Shown here piece after piece: positions 43,171 to 51,940 of a stretch of DNA of 64,000 nucleotides. Below the pieces are notes generated by a model that worked only from the letters and a program-made list of their open reading frames with translations, made no database searches and was not told the origin of the DNA. The first letter of the stretch is position 1; each line of letters opens with the position of its first letter. The stretch covers positions 1 through 64,000 of the forward strand of contig QHTB01000149.1 in NCBI GenBank assembly GCA_003220615.1, given 5' to 3'. Made by a program: the position numbers and the translations under genes. Source of the DNA: Candidatus Rokuibacteriota bacterium. GTDB lineage: Bacteria > Methylomirabilota > Methylomirabilia > Rokubacteriales > CSP1-6.

Positions 43171-43377
43171 TTACCGTGCTCCGCCACCCATCGGCCGAAC
43201 CACCTCGACGCGGTCGCCGTCCTTGAGCCGGATGGACTCGAACTCATGGCGGCGCGCGATCTCGCGGTTCACGGCGACCGCGGTGAACTCGCGCTTCACG
43301 CCGAGGGTGGCGAGGAGGCCCTCGATGCTGAGGCCGTCCGCCACCTCCATCACCTTGCCGTTGACCGTGATCTGCAC
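43171..43377 (-). CDS. thiS: Sulfur carrier protein ThiS with C-terminal extension
   Basis: A 68-residue ubiquitin-like sulfur carrier ([49 protein letters not shown]). ThiS normally ends in Gly-Gly, whose C-terminal carboxylate is adenylated and thiocarboxylated; here the protein ends MGGGAR, two residues beyond. The stop follows directly, so this is not a fusion with thiG. GTG 43377 has GGAGG 4-8 bases upstream. It is the first gene after the TPP riboswitch and terminator. The extension may be removed by a protease, or may be a mutation. Confidence 0.9.
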   Translation of the reverse strand: MQITVNGKVMEVADGLSIEGLLATLGVKREFTAVAVNREIARRHEFESIRLKDGDRVEVVRPMGGGAR

Positions 43378-43394
43378 CGGCCCTCCGGTGGCCC

Positions 43395-43433
43395 AAAAAA
43401 CAAAACGACCGCGCCCACAAAGCGGGTGCGGCC
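43395..43433 (-). terminator. Intrinsic terminator of the TPP riboswitch
   Basis: On the minus strand GGCCGCACCC pairs with GGGCGCGGTC (one mismatch, one G-U) around a 7-nt loop, followed by TTTTGTTTTTT. The 5' arm is perfectly complementary over 11 bases to CGGGTGCGGCC in the aptamer, so an antiterminator can form instead. Confidence 0.8.
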
Positions 43434-43439
43434 GTGTCG

Positions 43440-43530
43440 ACGCCGTGTTCCCTTCGCTGGAATTACCCAGATCAGGTTCGAGGGGTCCCGGGCCGCACCC
43501 GGTTCTCAGGAATCCTCCCCCCACGACGAC
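43440..43530 (-). promoter_or_regulatory. TPP riboswitch (THI element)
   Basis: On the minus strand the aptamer shows CTGAGA (43509-43504) and ACCCCTCGAACCTGATCTGG with GTAATTCCAGCGAAGGGA, the conserved TPP-binding halves. A short hairpin (CCGGG-TGCGG-CCCGG) lies in the linker after CTGAGA. It precedes thiS-thiG-thiE by about 60 bases and should lower their expression when thiamine pyrophosphate is plentiful, through the terminator at 43395-43433. Confidence 0.95.
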
Positions 43531-43603
43531 GATCGGAGTATACCACCGTCGGTCATCGCACGACGGCCACACCTCCGATGTTGCCGGGTTACCGGCGAGT
43601 GGC

Positions 43604-43609
43604 TACGAT
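43604..43609 (+). promoter_or_regulatory. -10 box of queC, leaderless arrangement
   Basis: TACGAT lies 8 bases before ATG 43618. No ribosome binding site is visible between them. Confidence 0.45.
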
Positions 43610-43617
43610 GACGCTCG

Positions 43618-44340
43618 ATGCGCGTCCCCCGCACGTCCGAGCGCGATGGCGGCACCGAGCACCGGCCGGCAGTCGTGCTGCTGAGCGGCGGCCTCGACTC
43701 CACCACGGCGATGGCCGTCGCGCGGGCCGAAGGGTTCGCGTGCTACGCCTTGACCATCGACTATGGTCAGCGACATCGCGTCGAGCTGACCGCTGCGGCC
43801 CATGTGGCCGCCGCGCTCGGCGCGCGCGATCACGTGGTGCTCGCCGTCGACCTCCGTCGCTTCGGCGGGTCGGCCCTGACCGCGGACGTCGCGCTGCCTC
43901 GAGGCCGCCATCCTGCCGACATGACGGACATCCCGGTGACGTACGTGCCAGCCCGCAACACCGTCTTCCTGTCGCTGGCGCTGGCGTGGGCCGAGACGCT
44001 CTGCGCCGAGGACATCTTCATCGGCGTGAACGTCCTCGACAGCTCCGGCTATCCCGACTGCCGCCCCGAGTACGTCCACGCCTTCGAGGCGATGGCGAAC
44101 CTGGCTACGAAGGCCGGCGTCGAGAAACGCAGCCGGTTCTCGATCCACACGCCGTTGATCCGGCTGGGCAAGGCCGAGATCGTGCGCCGGGCGTGCGAGC
44201 TCGGTGTCGACCTCTCGCTGACGTGGACCTGTTACGATCCCGGGACCGAGCTTCGACCCTGCGGCGCCTGCGACGCGTGCATCCTGCGAGAGAAGGGGTT
44301 CGCCGAGGCGGGAGTCGACGATCCGCTCAGGTGCCGCTGA
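43618..44340 (+). CDS. queC: 7-cyano-7-deazaguanine synthase QueC
   Basis: A 240-residue ATP-dependent enzyme making preQ0 from CDG and ammonia for queuosine tRNA modification. [10 protein letters not shown] near 23 is the PP-loop, [14 protein letters not shown] near 107 is a signature, and the C-terminal Cys cluster [17 protein letters not shown] (about 201-218) binds zinc. It is transcribed alone, divergent from the thi operon. Its stop overlaps the convergent DUF255 gene by 14 bases. QueD, QueE and FolE are not seen nearby. Confidence 0.95.
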   Translation: MRVPRTSERDGGTEHRPAVVLLSGGLDSTTAMAVARAEGFACYALTIDYGQRHRVELTAAAHVAAALGARDHVVLAVDLRRFGGSALTADVALPRGRHPADMTDIPVTYVPARNTVFLSLALAWAETLCAEDIFIGVNVLDSSGYPDCRPEYVHAFEAMANLATKAGVEKRSRFSIHTPLIRLGKAEIVRRACELGVDLSLTWTCYDPGTELRPCGACDACILREKGFAEAGVDDPLRCR

Positions 44341-46339
44341 GCTGGCGCCCCAGCGTGGCGGGGTCGGTCGCCGGGAGCTCGCAGGCGTAGTTGCGGCAAA
44401 CGAAGACGGTCGTCCGACCATCCACGGCCCGCCGGCCTTCGAGCAGCGGAACCCCGAGCACGGCCGAGTGGTCGCCGTCGCTCGCGCCGGCCACGACCCG
44501 GTTCGGCAGATAGCGGCCGAAGACCTCGCGCATCAGCGCTTCGTCGACCTCGAGGTGCGGCGCCACGACGGCGATTTCGACGACGGGACCGAGGTGCAAA
44601 TCGTGGGCACAGAGGAAGCGTCCGAATCCCGTCGGATGGCGTGACATGAGATCGGCCATCGCCCGCAGGCCGGCCAGCGCCTTGGTCTCGTACCGGGCCT
44701 CGCCCGTCAGCACCTTCAGCCGCAACAGCGTCTCGATGGCGACGGAGCTTCCCGACGGGACGGCGTTGTCGAAGAGATTGCGTGGCCGCACGATCAATCG
44801 CTCGTGGTCGCTGCCGGTGTCGTAGAACCCTTCGATCGCGTCATCCCAGAAGAGCCGCAGGATGTCGTCGGCAAGCCGCCGGGCCTCGTCGAGCCAGCGG
44901 CGCTGGAACGTCGCTTCGTAGAGGCTGACCAGCGCTGCGGCGACCATGGCGTAATCTTCGAGATAGGCCTTGAGCTTCGCCTGGCCATCCTTCCAGGTTC
45001 GGACCAGCCGACCGTCGCCGTCGCGCATCTCCGTGAGGATGAAATCGGCGTTGGCCATCGCCGCCGCGACGTAGTCGGCGCGCCGCAGGGCGGCACCGGC
45101 GTCAGCCAACGCTCGGGCCGCCAGGCCGTTCCACGCGGCGAGCACCTTGTCGTCGCAGGCCGGATACACCCGCTGCTCGCGGATCGCGTAGAGCTTCGCC
45201 CGCGCCTTCGCGATTTTTTCAGGGGCCGACTCATCGGGAACCCAGAGGATGCTCTTGCCACCCTCGAAGTTCGATCCGCGGTCCACGCCCCAGTACGCGA
45301 GCGCGGTGTCGGCATCGGGCCCGAGCGCAGCTCGGATCTCGTCAGCCGTCCAGACGAAGAACTTCCCTTCTTCGCCCTCGGAGTCGGCGTCCTGCGCCGA
45401 GTAAAAGCCACCGGCGGGGTCACGCATCTCTCGCAGCAGGTAATCGAGCGTCTCTTCGCAGACCTGACGGTACTCGGCGTCGCCGAACGCCTGCCAGCCG
45501 TGGAGGTAGAGCGTCGCGAGCTGAGCGTTGTCGTAGAGCATCTTCTCGAAGTGGGGCACCAGCCAGTGGGCGTCCACCGAGTAGCGATGGAATCCGCCGC
45601 CGAGCTGGTCGTACATGCCGCCTCGGGCCATCTTCGTGAGCGTCTTCTGGACCATGCTGCGCGCGAATTCGTTTCCCGTCCGCTTCCAGAAGCGCAGCAC
45701 GAACTCCCAGATCATCGGCTGGGGAAACTTGGGTGCGCCGCCGAGGCCACCTTCGGCCTCGTCGAACTGGCCCGAGATGCCCTGGAAGGCCTTGAACAGG
45801 ATGTCGTCGCTCAGGAGCTGCACGGCGCCACGGAGCTGGCCGCTCCGGCCCAGCTCGGCGGTGAACTGCTCCGAAGAAGCCAGCACCTCGGCCGGGCGCG
45901 TGCTCCAGGCGTCGGCGATGGCGTTCAGGAGCTGCGAGAACGACGGCAAGCCATGGCGAGGCGCCGGGGGAAAGTACGTGCCGCCGTAGAAGGGCGCGCC
46001 TTCGGGCGTGAGGAAGACGGTCATCGGCCAGCCGCCGTGACCCGTCATCGACTGTACCGCCTGCATGTAGATGTGATCGACGTCCGGGCGTTCCTCGCGA
46101 TCGACCTTCACGCTCACGAAGTGCTGGTTCATGAGCCGGGCGATGTCGGGATCCTCGAACGACTCGCGCTCCATCACGTGACACCAGTGACAGGCCGAGT
46201 ACCCGACGGACAGAAGAATGGGCTTGGCCTCGCTGCGAGCTTTCGCGAACGCCTCGTCACCCCACGGAAACCAGTCCACGGGATTGTGGGCGTGCTGGAG
46301 CAGGTACGGGCTGGTCTCGTGGGCGAGGCGGTTCGGCAC
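44327..46339 (-). CDS. DUF255 (YyaL/SPATA20-like) thioredoxin-domain protein
   Basis: A 670-residue protein with an N-terminal thioredoxin-like domain ([29 protein letters not shown], then [14 protein letters not shown] with the CxxC near 49-52) and a C-terminal six-hairpin glycosidase-like domain ([28 protein letters not shown] and AYLEDYAMV). The family is highly conserved; its biochemical function is unknown. Gene length is normal for the family. YgfZ lies 12 bases upstream, so the pair is probably an operon. Confidence 0.92.
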   Translation of the reverse strand: MPNRLAHETSPYLLQHAHNPVDWFPWGDEAFAKARSEAKPILLSVGYSACHWCHVMERESFEDPDIARLMNQHFVSVKVDREERPDVDHIYMQAVQSMTGHGGWPMTVFLTPEGAPFYGGTYFPPAPRHGLPSFSQLLNAIADAWSTRPAEVLASSEQFTAELGRSGQLRGAVQLLSDDILFKAFQGISGQFDEAEGGLGGAPKFPQPMIWEFVLRFWKRTGNEFARSMVQKTLTKMARGGMYDQLGGGFHRYSVDAHWLVPHFEKMLYDNAQLATLYLHGWQAFGDAEYRQVCEETLDYLLREMRDPAGGFYSAQDADSEGEEGKFFVWTADEIRAALGPDADTALAYWGVDRGSNFEGGKSILWVPDESAPEKIAKARAKLYAIREQRVYPACDDKVLAAWNGLAARALADAGAALRRADYVAAAMANADFILTEMRDGDGRLVRTWKDGQAKLKAYLEDYAMVAAALVSLYEATFQRRWLDEARRLADDILRLFWDDAIEGFYDTGSDHERLIVRPRNLFDNAVPSGSSVAIETLLRLKVLTGEARYETKALAGLRAMADLMSRHPTGFGRFLCAHDLHLGPVVEIAVVAPHLEVDEALMREVFGRYLPNRVVAGASDGDHSAVLGVPLLEGRRAVDGRTTVFVCRNYACELPATDPATLGRQLSGT

Positions 46340-46351
46340 GTGGGCCCTCGG

Positions 46352-47335
46352 TCAGCGAGTGAACGGCAGCGCCGAGACCGTCGCCGCGAGCTCCGCGCCG
46401 TCGGCGAGCACGGTGACGCGCGTTCCGGGATCGGCGTGCTGGCGCCGGATGAAGGCCAGCGCGATCGGGTGGCGCAGTCCGAACGACCAGGTCGCACTGG
46501 TGACGCGCCCGATTTCCGAACCGTCGGCCGTCACCTGAGCGCCCGCCGCCGGAGTGGTGGGCCCATCGATCACGAGGCCGCGCAGATGACGATTGACGTG
46601 GCCGCGATCGCGAATCCTGACCACGACCTCCTGGCCGATGTAGCAGCCCTTGGTGTGAGAGACGAGGCGCTCGATCGGGATCTCGGGCAGGAGGATGGTC
46701 GTGTCCACGTCGCTTCCGTAGGCCGGCGTTCCCGCTTCGATGCGAAGCGACTCCCACGCTGCGCGCCCGATCGGCATCGCTCCGAGCTGGACCGCGGCCG
46801 TGCGCAGGCGCTCCCCATCGGCGATCGCCGCGGCGACCCACACCTCGGGCTCACCGGTCTCCGAGCAGCCCCTCGCCAGCCTCACGTCGACATCGGCGAC
46901 ACGGGCAGCGACGTTGCCCCACGCTGTCTCCGGCACTGCGACACCGGCCAGGCGCTGGGCGAGGACCGTCGCCTCGGGACCAGCGAGCATCAGGAGCGCC
47001 ATCTCGCCGCTGAGATCCTTGAAGTACGCCTTCTCGGAGAAAAGATAGCGATCGAGAGCCTGGATCGTTCTGGCGCCTTCACCGAGCGGCGTGAGGAGAA
47101 GGAGTCGATCTTCGAGAGCCCAGATCGTGAGGAGTGTCTGGACCTTGCCGTGAACGTCGAGGAAGGCGGCGGCAATGCCGCGACCGGCGGAGAGTGACTT
47201 GACGTCGTTGCTCAGCATCGCGTGCAGGAAGGTGGCGCGATCCCGGCCGGTCACTTCGACGATGCCGAGATCGCTGCGGTCGACGAGGCCGACGCCTCGA
47301 CGCACGGCTGCATACTCCGTCGCGGGATCTGGCAT
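46352..47335 (-). CDS. ygfZ: Folate-binding protein YgfZ (GcvT-like)
   Basis: A 327-residue tetrahydrofolate-dependent protein that helps repair or assemble Fe-S clusters. TKGCYIGQEVVVRIRDRGHV near 232 contains the K-G-C-Y-x-G-Q motif that separates YgfZ from GcvT aminomethyltransferase. The N-terminus (VDRSDLGIVEVTGRDRATFLHAMLSNDV) and GRVTSATWS near 280 fit. ATG 47335 lies 6 bases from the -10 box TACAAT. Its neighbour mutY is also an Fe-S enzyme, divergently transcribed. Confidence 0.9.
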   Translation of the reverse strand: MPDPATEYAAVRRGVGLVDRSDLGIVEVTGRDRATFLHAMLSNDVKSLSAGRGIAAAFLDVHGKVQTLLTIWALEDRLLLLTPLGEGARTIQALDRYLFSEKAYFKDLSGEMALLMLAGPEATVLAQRLAGVAVPETAWGNVAARVADVDVRLARGCSETGEPEVWVAAAIADGERLRTAAVQLGAMPIGRAAWESLRIEAGTPAYGSDVDTTILLPEIPIERLVSHTKGCYIGQEVVVRIRDRGHVNRHLRGLVIDGPTTPAAGAQVTADGSEIGRVTSATWSFGLRHPIALAFIRRQHADPGTRVTVLADGAELAATVSALPFTR

Positions 47336-47341
47336 GTGGAC

Positions 47342-47347
47342 ATTGTA
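47342..47347 (-). promoter_or_regulatory. -10 box of ygfZ, leaderless arrangement
   Basis: TACAAT on the minus strand lies 6 bases before ATG 47335. Confidence 0.5.
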
Positions 47348-47387
47348 CCGCCCACGTGGAGATAGCGCCGGCCTCAGAAGGGCGTGC

Positions 47388-47393
47388 TAGACT
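47388..47393 (+). promoter_or_regulatory. -10 box of mutY, leaderless arrangement
   Basis: TAGACT lies 6 bases before GTG 47400. Confidence 0.4.
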
Positions 47394-47399
47394 CCGCGC

Positions 47400-48089
47400 G
47401 TGGTCAAGCCAGACCCGCGCGTCGTGCGCGCATTTCAGCGCCGACTGCTGGCCTGGTACGCGCGGCACGGCCGCGATCTTCCCTGGCGGCGCACGCGCGA
47501 TCCCTACCGCGTGCTCGTGTCCGAGATCATGCTCCAGCAGACCCAGGTCGATCGCGTCGTACCGAAGTATCACCAGTTCCTCGAGCGCTATCCGACGCTC
47601 GAAGACCTTGCCGGCGCCCGTGCCCGCGACGTCCGCCAGCTCTGGTACCCGCTCGGCTACAACATCCGGCCCGTCCGCCTGCATCAGATCGCGCGCGAGA
47701 CCGTGGCTCGCTACGGTGGGCGGCTGCCCGACACCGCGGAGGGCCTTCGTGGCCTGCCCGGCATCGGCCGCTACACGGCGGGCGCCGTGCTGTCCTTCGC
47801 CTACGGTCAGGACGCCGCGATCCTCGATACGAACGTTCGGCGCGTGCTCTCGCGCGTCTTCATCGGCCCTCACCGGGCGCGATACCTCCGCGGCGAGAAG
47901 GCGTACTGGGATCTCGCCAAGGCGCTCGTGCCGCCCGGCCGGGCCTATGACTTCAACCAGGCTCTCATGGACTTCGGCGCAACGTGGTGTTCCCCGCGAG
48001 CACCACGCTGCGCGCCCTGCCCGATGAAACGGTTCTGCGTCAGTTACCCGGGGGCGTCGTGCTCGTCATCGAAGTCGCGGCAGCGCTAA
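47400..48089 (+). CDS. mutY: A/G-specific adenine DNA glycosylase MutY (catalytic domain only)
   Basis: A 229-residue base-excision enzyme that removes adenine paired with 8-oxoguanine. The catalytic Glu42 is in SEIMLQQTQV, the helix-hairpin-helix is LRGLPGIGRYTAGAV (116-130), catalytic Asp143 lies in ILDTNVRRVL, and Cys197-x6-Cys204-x2-Cys207-x5-Cys213 binds the 4Fe-4S cluster. The C-terminal 8-oxoG-recognition domain of full-length MutY (about 350 residues) is missing; a separate Nudix gene overlaps its end by 31 bases. The start is GTG 47400. Confidence 0.93.
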   Translation: MVKPDPRVVRAFQRRLLAWYARHGRDLPWRRTRDPYRVLVSEIMLQQTQVDRVVPKYHQFLERYPTLEDLAGARARDVRQLWYPLGYNIRPVRLHQIARETVARYGGRLPDTAEGLRGLPGIGRYTAGAVLSFAYGQDAAILDTNVRRVLSRVFIGPHRARYLRGEKAYWDLAKALVPPGRAYDFNQALMDFGATWCSPRAPRCAPCPMKRFCVSYPGASCSSSKSRQR

Positions 48090-48445
48090 TCCGGGACGCC
48101 GCCGGCCGGTACCTGATCACCCAGCGCCGGTCTGGGTCGCATCTCGAAGGCCTCTGGGAGTTCCCGGGAGGAAAGCGCGAGCCTCACGAAAGCTTCGAGC
48201 AGTGCTTGCGCCGTGAGTTGACCGAGGAGCTAGCGGCGACCTTCAGGGTGGGCAAGCTGGTCGAGACCGTACGCTGGGAGTACCCCGACCGCCGGATCGT
48301 TCTCCATTTCTACGAGTGCCACCTCGAATCCGGGACGATCGAGCCGCGCGAGGGCCAGGCCATGGCATGGGTCGAGCCCGCCCGGCTCGTGGATTACGAC
48401 TTCCCGCCCGCCGACCGAACTCTCGTCGATCGTCTCCTGGCGTAG
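48059..48445 (+). CDS. Nudix hydrolase (MutT-like)
   Basis: A 128-residue Nudix enzyme, probably 8-oxo-dGTP diphosphatase. The Nudix box GGKREPHESFEQCLRRELTEEL shows G-x5-E-x7-REL-x-EEL in full (AA follows instead of the usual G). The N-terminus VIEVAAALIRDAAGRYLITQRRSG and WVEPARLVDYDFPPADRTLV are typical MutT. GTG 48059 lies inside the end of mutY, in another frame, so the two are co-translated. Its end overlaps the convergent CGNR gene by 52 bases. Confidence 0.9.
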   Translation: MLVIEVAAALIRDAAGRYLITQRRSGSHLEGLWEFPGGKREPHESFEQCLRRELTEELAATFRVGKLVETVRWEYPDRRIVLHFYECHLESGTIEPREGQAMAWVEPARLVDYDFPPADRTLVDRLLA

Positions 48446-48990
48446 TGGCGCTGAACCTTCGCGCGGTTGCCGCAGACCGCCATGTCGCACCATCGCCGGG
48501 TGCCGTTGCGGCTCCCATCGAGGAACAGGCGACGACAGGCAGGCGCCGCGCACACCCGGACGGCAGCGATGTCGGTCGACGTCAGGACCTCGGACGCTGA
48601 GCGGATGATCGGCCACAGCAGCCGATCGAGCGCGTCGTCACCGGTGTTCCAGTCCCAGGAAAAGCCCGGGCCTCGCCTGACGATGCGAGTGTGGCCGAGC
48701 GTCTCCGCCAGGGCGCCATTGAGGTCGTTGAGGGCGTGGGCCGGGGGCGGCCGGCGCTCGGCCACCGCGATCATCACGGCGGTGATCGCCGCTTTCAACG
48801 CCCCGGCGCGGGCCAGCGCCGCGGTCGCCGCGGCGGGACGACGCCGGCCCGTCGTGGCGAGCACACGCGCCACCGCCGGTGGGACAGCGCCGGCTCCGGC
48901 TGCCCACGCCGCGAGATCGGCATACGTCGAGAAGCTCGCACGGTTAGCGAAGTCGAGGCAGAGCCGCCCGGCCGTCCACGAGTGGGCCAC
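48394..48990 (-). CDS. CGNR zinc finger / ABATE domain regulator
   Basis: A 198-residue putative transcription regulator. The N-terminus (GRLCLDFANR) is the ABATE stress-response domain; the C-terminus CAAPACRRLFLDGSRNGTRRWCDMAVCGNRAKVQRHY is the CGNR zinc finger with four Cys and the name-giving CGNR. The operon target is unknown. It begins with GTG 48990, 31 bases beyond the hairpin at 49022-49047. Confidence 0.9.
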   Translation of the reverse strand: MAHSWTAGRLCLDFANRASFSTYADLAAWAAGAGAVPPAVARVLATTGRRRPAAATAALARAGALKAAITAVMIAVAERRPPPAHALNDLNGALAETLGHTRIVRRGPGFSWDWNTGDDALDRLLWPIIRSASEVLTSTDIAAVRVCAAPACRRLFLDGSRNGTRRWCDMAVCGNRAKVQRHYARRRSTRVRSAGGKS

Positions 48991-49021
48991 GGGAAGTATC
49001 TAACCACCGTCGGGGCCGAAT

Positions 49022-49047
49022 GGGGTTAAGGAATTCGGGCTAACCCC
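49022..49047 (-). terminator. Hairpin at the end of the TRAP operon
   Basis: GGGGTTA and TAACCCC form a perfect 7-bp stem around 12 bases and span the stop codon of the TRAP permease gene on the minus strand. No T-run follows, so it may stabilise the transcript end rather than terminate. Confidence 0.35.
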
Positions 49048-50863
49048 CGGCGGGAGCCACGGCGGTTAGGGCACGGCGCCGGGCGCTCCAGGCCACCAGA
49101 CCGACGAACGCCAGCGCCCCGACTGACTGCAGGCGAGCGTCGCTGACGATCATGAGCCCGGCCGTCCCGAGCGCCAGCAGACGCTCCCACCCCAGGAGCC
49201 GCCCCACGGCCTGGCCGACGATTGCGGCCGCCAGGGCGATCGCGGAGACGGCAGCGAAGGCCGACATCTCGAGGATCTGGCCCCACGTCCCTCGAAGCAG
49301 GAGCTCGGGATGGAACACGAAGGCGAAGGGGACCAGAAAGCCGGCGATGCCCAGCCGGAAGGCCTCGAGCCCGGTCGCCATCATCTCCGAACCCGCGATG
49401 TTGGCAGCGGCGAACGCGGTGACGGCGAGCACGGGCACGCCCAGGCCGCCCATGGCCCCTGCCCCGACGACGACCGAGATCACGTAGGCCGCGGTGGTCG
49501 GGATCCCGGTGCCCAGGACGCTCACGACCAGGAAGATGAGGATCATGGCGACGAGCAGGCTCCCCATCGAGGCCGAGAGCACGGCGCCCCCGAACGCGAG
49601 CGCCGAGCCGGTCCTGGTGAGGACGCCGACGATCATGCCCGAGCCGGCCAGGGCGACCGCGATCGTGGCCGCGCTGACGGCGCCTTCGACGAGCGCCTCC
49701 AGGCACCGGCGTGGCGTCATCCACGTCCGCCGATCGAGAAAGGACAGGACGAAGGTGATGACGATCACGTAGAACGCGGCTCCGGTGGGCGAATAGCCGG
49801 CGGCGAGGAAGTAGACGATCCCGGCGAACGGCAGGGCGAGATAGGCGTGACGAAGGATCTCTCCCCAGCGTGGTAGCTCGTTTCGAGGTCGAGGCTGGAG
49901 GCCGTGGCGGATGGCCAGGAAGTGCACCATGGCCATCAGGCCGGCGTAATAGAGGATGGCGGGAATGGCCGCGGCCTTCGCGACCTCGAAATACGGCACG
50001 TTCGTCATCTCTGACATGATGAAGGCGCCGGCGCCCATGACGGGCGGCATGATCTGGCCGCCGGTGCCCGCGATGGCCTCGATGGCGGCTGCCGTCTTGG
50101 CCGAATAGCCGCCTCGCTTCATCAGCGGGATCGTGAACGAGCCCGTGGCATAGACGTTGGCGACGGTGCTGCCGCTGATGGTCCCGAAGAGCGCCGAGCC
50201 CACGACGGCCGTCTTCGCCGGCCCGCCCCGCATCCATCCGGTCGTGCGCTCGGCCAGGGCGATCAGGAACGTTCCCACGCCCGCCTTCATCAGCACGGCC
50301 CCGAACAGCACGTAGATGAACAGGATGTTGCTCGAGATCCCGGTGAGGAAGCCGTACATCCCGTCGTCGCCGCCGAGGTAGAGCAGCTCGATCATCCGCG
50401 GATAGGTGAAGCCCTTGTAGTGGAAGGCGCCCGGAAACCACTGGCACGTGGCCAGGTAGAAAAGGGCGACCGAAATTGTGACGGCCATCCAGCGCGAGAG
50501 CGAGCGGCGGCACGCCTCCACGACGAGCACCACCATGAGCGTGCCGAGGACGACCTCGCGAGGCAGGATGTCGCTCGCACCCTCCCACCGGTGATTGATG
50601 CGATCGCTGTCCCAGATGAGGTAGGCACTGGCCACGAAGCTCGTCACCACCCAGAGCCAGTCCCAGGCGCTCGGCCGGCTTCGAGGCGACGTCGTCCGGA
50701 AGCGATACAGAACGAAGATCAACGGGACGAGGAAGAGGAGATGGAGCGATCGCTGGACGCGGGGCTCGAAGACGCCATAGCCCGCGGTGTACAGGTGAAA
50801 CAGCGACGCGGCGGCGGCCCACGCCGCAACTCCCCAGCGTGTCGGGCCGGTGAGCTCGCGCAC
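49040..50863 (-). CDS. TRAP transporter fused 4TM-12TM permease
   Basis: A 607-residue inner membrane protein with about 16-18 helices that combines the DctQ- and DctM-like parts. ALFGTISGSTVANVYATGSFTIPLMKRGGYSAKTAAAIEAIAGTGGQIMPPVMGAGAFIM is the signature of the large permease, and VSVLGTGIPTTAAYV the second half. It imports an organic acid or amino acid with sodium using the binding protein encoded 7 bases upstream. The fused type normally pairs with TAXI binding proteins, as here. The start has a plausible GTG/ATG at 50863. Confidence 0.92.
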   Translation of the reverse strand: MRELTGPTRWGVAAWAAAASLFHLYTAGYGVFEPRVQRSLHLLFLVPLIFVLYRFRTTSPRSRPSAWDWLWVVTSFVASAYLIWDSDRINHRWEGASDILPREVVLGTLMVVLVVEACRRSLSRWMAVTISVALFYLATCQWFPGAFHYKGFTYPRMIELLYLGGDDGMYGFLTGISSNILFIYVLFGAVLMKAGVGTFLIALAERTTGWMRGGPAKTAVVGSALFGTISGSTVANVYATGSFTIPLMKRGGYSAKTAAAIEAIAGTGGQIMPPVMGAGAFIMSEMTNVPYFEVAKAAAIPAILYYAGLMAMVHFLAIRHGLQPRPRNELPRWGEILRHAYLALPFAGIVYFLAAGYSPTGAAFYVIVITFVLSFLDRRTWMTPRRCLEALVEGAVSAATIAVALAGSGMIVGVLTRTGSALAFGGAVLSASMGSLLVAMILIFLVVSVLGTGIPTTAAYVISVVVGAGAMGGLGVPVLAVTAFAAANIAGSEMMATGLEAFRLGIAGFLVPFAFVFHPELLLRGTWGQILEMSAFAAVSAIALAAAIVGQAVGRLLGWERLLALGTAGLMIVSDARLQSVGALAFVGLVAWSARRRALTAVAPAGG

Positions 50864-50870
50864 CGGTTCC

Positions 50871-51869
50871 CTACTTCAGATAGCCCTTCTCGCGGTAGTA
50901 GCGCTCGGCCCCGGGATGAAGCGGAACGCCGAGAGAGAGGTACGCCTTGGCCGGATCGTAGTCGGCCAGGCTGCCGTGGATCTTGCGGACGCGATCCGGG
51001 TTGTCGTTGAGCGTCTTCGTGATCGTGTAGGCGAGGTCATTCGCCATCTTCGTCGTGACGGTGATCGTCGTGCCCATCGTCGCCGAGACGACGGTGTCCT
51101 TACCGTTCGCCGCCTGCGGGTAGGTCCCGGCCGGGATCGCCCCCTTCCCGAGCCCGAACTTGCCGAGGTGAGCGAGCAGCGGCTCGGGAAACGCGAGCAG
51201 CTTCAGATTCCGCCCGACGCTCGCCTCGGTGATCGATGCCCCGGGCAGGGCCAGGAACGTGAAGGTCCCGTCCACGTTGCGATCCTTGAACGCGCCGGCC
51301 TGCTCCGTGTACGAGCCGCGGAAGAAGCGCGCACCGGCGGCTTCCCAGTCCTTGTAGGAGAGGCCGTAGTGCTCCATGACCTTCTCGAAGACCCAGACAT
51401 CCGACGAGCCGGGCTTCGAGATCGCCAGACGAATCGGTTTCTTCCCCTTGAAGATCTCCTCCATCGTCATGTTGGCGTACGGCGTCTCCGCGCCGACGTA
51501 AAAGTGGAACGTGTTGAGGCTCATGTTCCCGGCGAGCGCTCGGAGGTCGGGCATCTTGTGCGGCTTGCCATCCTTGCCAAGGTAGGGATCCTCGCCCTTC
51601 ATCGCGGCGTCGAGGAGCGGAGGCAGGCCCATGCCGATCTCGGCGTCCCCCTTCTGCACGAGGACGGGGTTCTGGGTGCCGCCGCCTGGAATGACCTTGA
51701 CCGTGAGCTGAGCCTTCTCGCGTAGCAGCTCGGCCATGCCACCGGAGATCGCGTACCAGCCGCCGCCAACAGCGCCCGCCGTCCACGTCAGGCTCGACTG
51801 GGCCGTGGCCGGTCCTGCGAGCAGCACGGCGACGGCGATCGTGACCAGCGTCATTGTGGCTCGTCTCAT
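50871..51869 (-). CDS. TAXI family TRAP solute-binding protein
   Basis: A 332-residue periplasmic binding protein with a signal peptide (residues 1-23, ending TAQS). LTWTAGAVGGGWYAISGGMAELLRE, then VIPGGGTQNPVLVQKGDAEIGMGL and KAYLSLGVPLHPGAERYYREKG are the hallmarks of the TAXI group. Substrate unknown; relatives bind glutamate or dicarboxylates. GGGAGGT lies 6-12 bases before ATG 51869. It co-transcribes with the permease and lies next to an FAD oxidoreductase and a racemase. Confidence 0.92.
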   Translation of the reverse strand: MRRATMTLVTIAVAVLLAGPATAQSSLTWTAGAVGGGWYAISGGMAELLREKAQLTVKVIPGGGTQNPVLVQKGDAEIGMGLPPLLDAAMKGEDPYLGKDGKPHKMPDLRALAGNMSLNTFHFYVGAETPYANMTMEEIFKGKKPIRLAISKPGSSDVWVFEKVMEHYGLSYKDWEAAGARFFRGSYTEQAGAFKDRNVDGTFTFLALPGASITEASVGRNLKLLAFPEPLLAHLGKFGLGKGAIPAGTYPQAANGKDTVVSATMGTTITVTTKMANDLAYTITKTLNDNPDRVRKIHGSLADYDPAKAYLSLGVPLHPGAERYYREKGYLK

Positions 51870-51901
51870 CGGTGACCTCCCAGGGTCGTTGGGCGCGCTT
51901 C

Positions 51902-51930
51902 AATATTTATGGACGCGAACCTGCCGTCAA
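51902..51930 (-). promoter_or_regulatory. Probable sigma-70-type promoter of the TAXI/TRAP operon
   Basis: On the minus strand TTGACG (51930-51925) is followed after 17 bases by AATATT (51907-51902), with ATAAAT overlapping. It is 32 bases upstream of the TAXI start, so this transcript has a leader with an SD, unlike the leaderless heads elsewhere. Confidence 0.5.
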
Positions 51931-51940
51931 GCTGCGCTCG

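Noticed and set aside
48059-48089. MutY-Nudix as a single frameshifted gene
   Set aside because: Both reading frames have their own start and stop, and a Nudix protein with a complete box is self-sufficient; kept as two genes, with the question listed as a finding.
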